A stretch of DNA of 40,227 bases from a virus, in the IMG/VR virus record IMGVR_UViG_3300022752_001917, positions 1 to 40,227 of that record; one strand, 5' to 3'. Both the position numbers and the translations under genes were made by a program. Of this stretch, positions 35,193 to 40,227 are shown one piece after another. The notes below the pieces were generated by a model that was not told where the DNA came from, did not search any database, and saw nothing but the letters and a program-made list of their open reading frames with translations. Each line of letters starts with the position of its first letter. Positions within the stretch are counted from its first letter, which is position 1.

Positions 35193-37238
35193 TTAAGCGA
35201 TTGCGAGAAAAAGATAAGTGCCACCGTTTGCATTTAGTCCTGCGGGTGCGGCGGCTGTAACTTTGAATCCTGTGCTGTCGGTGTCCACATAGTTTGTTGA
35301 TGTGACTTCAGCCGCCGTGCTGTTTAAAAACAAATACGGGTCATTTCCTGAAGTAATCCCACGTGCAGAGTCGTATGTCCACCAATCCCCTGTGCTGTCG
35401 GTGCGCTTTATAAGCACAAACCTCGCCCCTGATGTAAATCCACAATTTACAGTTTGAAGTGCACCTGTGCCTGTGTATGAGCCTACTTTAGAGACACCAG
35501 CGCAAGTTGCAAATAGGTAGGCTACATATGTAGTTCCTGACGCCGAATAGTACGACGCAACAGGAATAGTTGTACTTGTTGGAGCAGAAGTAAAAGATGT
35601 TAAATCGGATGTAGACGACTGAGTACCATTTAAAACAAAGTAATTTTGATACCAATTAGAATTTGGTGAAGTCACAGGTTTTGCATATGTCCACCAATTT
35701 TGAACCGCATTTCTAGTTTTAAAAATCATTAACTCAGGGGCGACACCAAGATTATGGTTTATTGTAAAAGGATAGCTTCCCGTCCCTGTATAGCAAACCA
35801 CATCAAAAAACGATGGGGCTCTGGCAAAGAACTCCCCAATTTCAGGATTTGAACTTCTGTTATATCCATAGTTGCTACTGTCTGTACCCAAAGAGATTCC
35901 GTTCATATTAAATGAAGTAACGCCTTGAGTTATTCCAGTTGCTTCATCATTTGTATTGAATGCAAACAATACATTAGAAGAACCCCTAAGCTTATCATTT
36001 ACAACAAAACTATAACCTGTTGCAGCAGACCGATCTCTTATAAGAGTTAAGTCTGGAGAAAAATTAGCTCCTGTAATGCTTCTTGCCGTATCATTGCCAG
36101 TCCATGTATTAGGACTAAACACACTCGTACCCGTAGTAGGCACAGCCATCGGGCCACGGCGTATGGCTATGTAGATGAATTCTCCACTTGTAAATCCATT
36201 GCTTATAAATCCTGTTGCAGTAGCGTGTACCCCGTATATTGAAGAACTTTCCGCATTACTTAGGTTTGCATTAAGTACCCTAGATGCAGAACCAGAAACA
36301 GGCATAGCCCTCATATTGTCTGTAATTGCCCAACTAGAACCAGTTGCATCAGTAGATTTAATCATTACCCATTGGGGCTCATACCCAAGCGTAACAGCAG
36401 TATCTCCACTACCTTGAGTATAAGACCCACAGCTAATCACATTGTCCGTACCCGTCAGGCCAAAGCCACCTGCGTTGGATGCAAAAAGGTAGGCAACGTA
36501 AGTTGTAAATGGTGCTATTACTTGATTTGTAATATCAAAACTAGTTGACGTAATATTGTTTATCCAAATACCACCAGCATTTGTAGATGAATTTGTATTA
36601 TTTAAATTCAAATAGTTATATCTTGGGCCGTTGCCATTTGGAGTATTTAAACTTGTATGATAAACATACCAACTATCAGTAGTTGCGGTACTTTTAATAA
36701 TTATGCAAGCTGGTACTGAACCAAGATTATGATTAACAGTTACACCACCATTTTGCGTAAAAGTCACAACATCGAAAAACTTAGGCTGCTTGCGGAATGT
36801 CCATGAGGCAAATAAATCTCCATTAATATTCGTGTAGCCACCAGTTGCAGATACAGAAAACCCATCACTATTAAATGCTGTAAGGCTTGCAGTTGTTGTA
36901 TCTTGTGCAGATGTAACATCAGAGTATAAAACCTTATTTACTCCTCTAACTGTGTCGTACAACGTATGATTAGTTAATCGACTTCTGTCCTTCATCCATA
37001 CCATTCCACCTTTACCAGCTAGATCAATGTTATTAGTAATTGTCTGTGTAGAGCCATTACCCGTATAAAGATAAGTTGAGAACACATCCTCAATGTAGTT
37101 AAACGGGCCGCCGAAAGGCCAGATGCCAGCTTGCTGTGCTTGTTCTTGTTGGTCAAGCGTCCAGATACCTGACGCCGACGATGGTGTAGGAGCTACGTAG
37201 TTCTTGGTGATAATCCCGCCGGGGTACTTGGTACTCAT
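35193..37238 (-). CDS. Tail fibre/receptor-binding protein A (681 aa), paralog of the next gene
   Basis: GGACAAC precedes the ATG. The N-terminal adaptor (ASGIWTLDQQEQAQQAGIWP and YIEDVFSTYLYTGNGS) is shared with the protein encoded at 37248-39278. The body has repeated Ser/Thr/Gly/Asn beta modules with recurring blocks: NHNLGSVPACIIIKSTATTD, SNAGGFGLTGTDNVISCGSY, IYIAIRRGPMAVPTTGT, CYTGTGSYPFTINHNLGVAP and a C-terminal FATCAGVSKVGSYTGTG. This is the layout of phage fibres built from repeated DUF7483-like domains. Interspersed segments are AT-rich and diverge strongly from the paralog, as expected for receptor-contacting surfaces. Confidence 0.75.
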   Translation of the reverse strand: MSTKYPGGIITKNYVAPTPSSASGIWTLDQQEQAQQAGIWPFGGPFNYIEDVFSTYLYTGNGSTQTITNNIDLAGKGGMVWMKDRSRLTNHTLYDTVRGVNKVLYSDVTSAQDTTTASLTAFNSDGFSVSATGGYTNINGDLFASWTFRKQPKFFDVVTFTQNGGVTVNHNLGSVPACIIIKSTATTDSWYVYHTSLNTPNGNGPRYNYLNLNNTNSSTNAGGIWINNITSTSFDITNQVIAPFTTYVAYLFASNAGGFGLTGTDNVISCGSYTQGSGDTAVTLGYEPQWVMIKSTDATGSSWAITDNMRAMPVSGSASRVLNANLSNAESSSIYGVHATATGFISNGFTSGEFIYIAIRRGPMAVPTTGTSVFSPNTWTGNDTARSITGANFSPDLTLIRDRSAATGYSFVVNDKLRGSSNVLFAFNTNDEATGITQGVTSFNMNGISLGTDSSNYGYNRSSNPEIGEFFARAPSFFDVVCYTGTGSYPFTINHNLGVAPELMIFKTRNAVQNWWTYAKPVTSPNSNWYQNYFVLNGTQSSTSDLTSFTSAPTSTTIPVASYYSASGTTYVAYLFATCAGVSKVGSYTGTGALQTVNCGFTSGARFVLIKRTDSTGDWWTYDSARGITSGNDPYLFLNSTAAEVTSTNYVDTDSTGFKVTAAAPAGLNANGGTYLFLAIA

Positions 37239-37247
37239 GTGTTGTCC

Positions 37248-39278
37248 TTAAGCGATTGCCAAGAAGATGTAAGTGCCGCCAGAGGCGTTGATGCCAGCCG
37301 CAGTTGATACAATTTGGAACCCAGTGGTAATGGTGTAAACACTATTTGCATTCACCTCGCCGGTATTGCTGTTTAACAACAATGATGGGTCAGTGCCACT
37401 CACCATACCCCTTGCGGTATCCCACACGTACCAGTCACCAGTTGAGTCTGTGCGCTTGACCATAACCCAACGAGCACCACCTGTGAATCCGCAGTTGATT
37501 GTTTGTGTTGCTCCTGTGCCTGTGTAACTGCCTACTTTGGAAACACCAGCACAGGTTGCAAATAGGTAGGCAACGTAAGTAGTTCCAGACTCATTAACCA
37601 AATAAGACCCATCAACACTAAATACCGTAGAAGTTGGATTTGTAGTATTCCAAATACCTGCTCCTTGAGCATTTGAATTATCATTTAAATAAAGTGCTTG
37701 TGCATTACCAAGTGGTGCTACATAAGTCCACCATCCTCTATTTGTTCCACCAGTACTTCTTGTCTTTACTATGTACATTTCAGGCGCAACAGTAAGATTG
37801 TGATTGATTGTTCTTGCACTTCCAGTACCCGTATAGCAAACCTCATCGAACACAGATGGATAGCGGCGTAAGAACCAGTAGACATAAGTTCTTCCACTAC
37901 GGTTTGCTGTAAAGCCAGTCCCTACTGCCATTCCGTCCATAGAGAAACTTGTAATGCTGTTAGCGTCTGTTGATTCAGCCGAAGTTTCATAAGACTTTAG
38001 TAGCTGAGTAGTTCCACGCAATCTGTCTGAAAAATCTCCTTTTGGATCTATACGCTGTTCTGAAATAACCAAATCTGGAGGAAATCCAGCCCCGGTTACA
38101 TTTGCGGCAGAACCAGTCCCAGTTCTTAACACGCCGCTATAAACTTGAGTGCCAGTAGTAGGCAAAGCCATTGGGCCACGGCGTATGGCTATGTAGATGT
38201 AGGTGGCTGATGCAGTAAGCCCAGTAATAGCAAATCCTGTGGAAGTTGGAGCTATTGCTCCTCCTGTTCCTTCTGCGCCTGATGTGTTCGGTATTAAATA
38301 CTGATTAGCCGCAGGCGTTGGCATACCTCTCATAATGTCATTGACATACCAATTTTCAGCAGAGGTGGTATTTTTTATCATCACCCACTGAGGTTCGTAT
38401 CCAAGACTAACAGTCGCATTACCACTACCATTATTAGTAAACGATCCACAGCTAATCACATTGTCCGCACCCGTCAGGCCAAAGCCCCCTGCGTCATGGG
38501 CGAATAGGTAGGCTACGTATGTGCCGCCTGATGCGTTAACATCGGTATAACCGCCAACTGTGAATACCGACGATGTTGGATTTGTGTTGTTCCAAATAAC
38601 TGTGCCAGTTTGCGTTGCATCAGTTGTATTTAAAAACAAAAAATTACTTGCTGGCGTACCTAGCCCACGATGATAAACAGCCCAAGCATAACCAGCGGTA
38701 TCAGTGCGTTTAATAATTATGCAACCCGGCACAGAACCAAGATTATGGGAAATATTTTGAGCAGAACCCGTACCCGTATACGTTTGAATGTCGAAGAACT
38801 TTGGCTGCTTGCGAAATGTCCATGAGACGTAATTTTCACCTGTATAGTTTGTATTTGTGCCGGAAGTTAGAGCAGTAAACCCAGTAGTTTGAAACGAAAT
38901 ATTAGAACCAGAACCAGTTTGGGCAGCAGTTGAGTTAGTGCTTATCATTTTGCTAGTGCCACCACGAACCGTGTCACTTACACAATTTTCTGTACCCGCA
39001 GATGTTCTGTCTTTAATCCAAACCATTCCACCTTGAGTTGCTAAATCAATATTATTTGTAATTACATTTGTTTCTCCGGAAAATGTTCCGTTACCCGTGT
39101 ACAGCCAAGTAGAGAACACATCCTCGATATAAAAAACAGGTTGACTAGGCCAAACACTACCACCTTGGGCCTGCATCTGTTGTTGTAACGTCCATTCGCC
39201 GGGCGCGGTTCCGCTACTCCCACCTGTAGTAGTAGGAGGCGTTGCACTAATTATTGCGCCTTTGTAGCGTCGGCTCAT
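37248..39278 (-). CDS. Tail fibre/receptor-binding protein B (676 aa), paralog of the previous gene
   Basis: Shares the adaptor (EWTLQQQMQAQGGSVWP, FYIEDVFSTWLYTGNG), the SWTFRKQPKFFDIQTYTG block, NHNLGSVPGCIIIKRTDTAG, DAGGFGLTGADNVISCGSF, IYIAIRRGPMALPTTGTQ and the C-terminal CAGVSKVGSYTGTGATQTIN with its neighbour, in the same order. Differences are concentrated between these blocks. The two genes are head-to-tail, 9 bp apart, and probably arose by duplication. They may form different fibres or subunits of a mixed fibre. The start has GGAGTAGCC upstream (weak). Confidence 0.75.
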   Translation of the reverse strand: MSRRYKGAIISATPPTTTGGSSGTAPGEWTLQQQMQAQGGSVWPSQPVFYIEDVFSTWLYTGNGTFSGETNVITNNIDLATQGGMVWIKDRTSAGTENCVSDTVRGGTSKMISTNSTAAQTGSGSNISFQTTGFTALTSGTNTNYTGENYVSWTFRKQPKFFDIQTYTGTGSAQNISHNLGSVPGCIIIKRTDTAGYAWAVYHRGLGTPASNFLFLNTTDATQTGTVIWNNTNPTSSVFTVGGYTDVNASGGTYVAYLFAHDAGGFGLTGADNVISCGSFTNNGSGNATVSLGYEPQWVMIKNTTSAENWYVNDIMRGMPTPAANQYLIPNTSGAEGTGGAIAPTSTGFAITGLTASATYIYIAIRRGPMALPTTGTQVYSGVLRTGTGSAANVTGAGFPPDLVISEQRIDPKGDFSDRLRGTTQLLKSYETSAESTDANSITSFSMDGMAVGTGFTANRSGRTYVYWFLRRYPSVFDEVCYTGTGSARTINHNLTVAPEMYIVKTRSTGGTNRGWWTYVAPLGNAQALYLNDNSNAQGAGIWNTTNPTSTVFSVDGSYLVNESGTTYVAYLFATCAGVSKVGSYTGTGATQTINCGFTGGARWVMVKRTDSTGDWYVWDTARGMVSGTDPSLLLNSNTGEVNANSVYTITTGFQIVSTAAGINASGGTYIFLAIA

Positions 39279-39292
39279 GGGCTACTCCAATT

Positions 39293-39688
39293 TTATGATA
39301 TGACTTCGTAACTTATTGTGTAGGTAATTGCGCTGGCTGTACCCGATGTAATAGAGATACTTGTGCCCTCTTGCAAATAAATTGCCGTAGTCTTATCGGT
39401 GACAATCAACGAGGCGTTAGTAGGGACAGAAACCGCGCTAACGATTGGGTATGCCGTACCGCCAGCAGGAGCAGAGCCTTGAGCTACAGCACCGTTTGTA
39501 TAGATAGATACCGTGGCGTTGGCAGCAGCAGAACCACTCACGTTAGCCGCAACAATCTGGTTAATCTTGTAGACCTGACCGCTAGATGCGGCGTTAGCCA
39601 AAAGGACAACAGCAGTAGTGCCGCCCGGGGTGTAATACGTGGTTGTGCCGGAAGCTGTGGTCGCGGCTAGAAGGTTCGGATTTGCCAT
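39293..39688 (-). CDS. Small virion/tail accessory protein (131 aa)
   Basis: Thr/Ala/Ser-rich and almost entirely beta: MANPNLLAATTASGTTTYYT, then VVLLANAASSGQVYKINQIV, ATVSIYTNGAVAQGSAPAGG and TTAIYLQEGTSISIT. Similar short beta proteins (MANPNLL..., NAASSGxVxKIN, IYLxEGxSI) accompany marine and freshwater phage fibre genes, possibly as fibre-tip or tail decoration proteins. AAGGAGC lies upstream of the ATG. No catalytic motif. Confidence 0.6.
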   Translation of the reverse strand: MANPNLLAATTASGTTTYYTPGGTTAVVLLANAASSGQVYKINQIVAANVSGSAAANATVSIYTNGAVAQGSAPAGGTAYPIVSAVSVPTNASLIVTDKTTAIYLQEGTSISITSGTASAITYTISYEVIS

Positions 39689-39697
39689 GATAGCTCC

Positions 39698-40227
39698 TTA
39701 AATGCTAAAAATAAAGTTAATCATTGTTGCTTTGGCCTGAGTTACGCCAGAAGCTGCGGGTGCTTGAAATGTCGGGGCTGATCCTGAGTTAGCAGTCAAA
39801 ACATAACCAGCCGTGCCAGCCGCAGTTGTTGCCAATGTGGATGTGGTAGAGGCATACGTCACACCATACTGTGTAAACGCGCTAGACTGGCCTGTACCAC
39901 CTTGGTCATAAGCCAATGTTCCAGTAGATACCAAGTTCTTGCTTGCATCGGTAAAGACGGGCTTGCTGGCTGTAAGACCTGAATCAAGAATGTTTCCAAC
40001 AGTCAACTTAGTGCCGTCAAACGTCATGTTTGCGGAACCGGCGAATACACCGCTGCTGTTGTACTGAACTTGAGTTGTAGAGCCGCCAGCCGTGCCGCCG
40101 CCTACGTTTACAAAGTTAGTACCATCCCAAGCAACGATTGCTCGTGTACCAGCCGTAACAGTTACGCCAGAGCCTGTAGCCGCTTTAATAAGGATTGACT
40201 GGGTGCTGCTGGTGTTGTTAATCACCA
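39698..40227 (-). CDS. Tail fibre/structural protein, C-terminal fragment (cut by the window)
   Basis: The frame is open to the right edge, so the N-terminus is missing. The visible 176 residues are repetitive and beta-rich: INNTSSTQSILIKAATGSGV, VTAGTRAIVAWDGTNFVNVG, then GGSTTQVQYNSSGVFAGSAN and KPVFTDASKNLVSTGTLAYD, ending in a Gly/Ser-rich segment. TQVQYNSSGVFAGSAN and AWDGTNFVNV are motifs common in long phage fibre and baseplate proteins. First of the fibre genes transcribed in this window. Confidence 0.6.
   Translation of the reverse strand, partial: VINNTSSTQSILIKAATGSGVTVTAGTRAIVAWDGTNFVNVGGGTAGGSTTQVQYNSSGVFAGSANMTFDGTKLTVGNILDSGLTASKPVFTDASKNLVSTGTLAYDQGGTGQSSAFTQYGVTYASTTSTLATTAAGTAGYVLTANSGSAPTFQAPAASGVTQAKATMINFIFSI

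Noticed and set aside
35193-39278. Diversity-generating retroelement target in the fibre genes
   Set aside because: No reverse transcriptase or template repeat is visible in the window, and the variation pattern is spread through the gene and not confined to a C-terminal adenine-rich block.

Overview
The window looks like part of a tailed-phage genome (a podovirus-like layout or a relative), probably infecting an aquatic Gram-negative bacterium. The evidence is a T7-type primase-helicase, a phage recombination cassette, an M15 endolysin with nested Rz/Rz1 spanins (spanins imply an outer membrane), stacked tail-fibre genes, and a 3015-residue polyvalent virion protein. Coding density is very high with many 4-base ATGA overlaps. 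I see no tRNA, rRNA, CRISPR array, integrase, terminase, portal or capsid gene; those virion genes probably lie beyond the right edge. The host is not identifiable from what I can read.

Layout. (1) 1-3788, plus strand: the end of a CobS/MoxR-type AAA+ ATPase, its VWA/zincin partner, then seven small unknown genes, closed by a strong bidirectional terminator at 3838-3868. (2) 7179-3874, minus strand: primase-helicase, HNH protein, a PD-(D/E)XK-like protein and small genes. (3) 7180-7880: about 650 bp without a credible gene but rich in RNA-structure signals: a minus-strand promoter followed by an attenuator-like terminator, a potential pseudoknot, and a plus-strand structured segment ending in a perfect intrinsic terminator. 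(4) 8275-7832, minus strand: RusA-like resolvase. (5) 8296-13869, plus strand: recombination and accessory operon (RecB-like nuclease, DUF1071/Sak-type annealing protein, SSB-like protein, ribbon-helix-helix proteins, zinc-binding micro-proteins, GIY-YIG and HNH-like nucleases), driven by a recognisable promoter overlapped by a 10-bp inverted repeat. (6) 40227-13853, minus strand: late region, read from the right edge: fibre fragment, two paralogous fibre genes, tail chaperone, membrane genes, holin, spanins, metallophosphoesterase, endolysin, neck/tail protein, two internal-virion proteins and the giant polyvalent protein. One acidic plus-strand gene with its own terminator (31555-31900) interrupts this region.

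Working together: the early/middle genes copy and recombine DNA (primase-helicase, exonuclease, annealing protein, SSB, resolvase). The late operon builds the tail, packs proteins likely to be injected with the DNA, and lyses the cell.

The most striking genome-scale signal is a repeated 8-bp palindrome, GTTTAAAC. I count 24 exact copies where base composition predicts fewer than one. Twenty lie in the left 22 kb and none in the last 6.7 kb, the tail-fibre region. The second is the structured non-coding locus at 7.2-7.9 kb.
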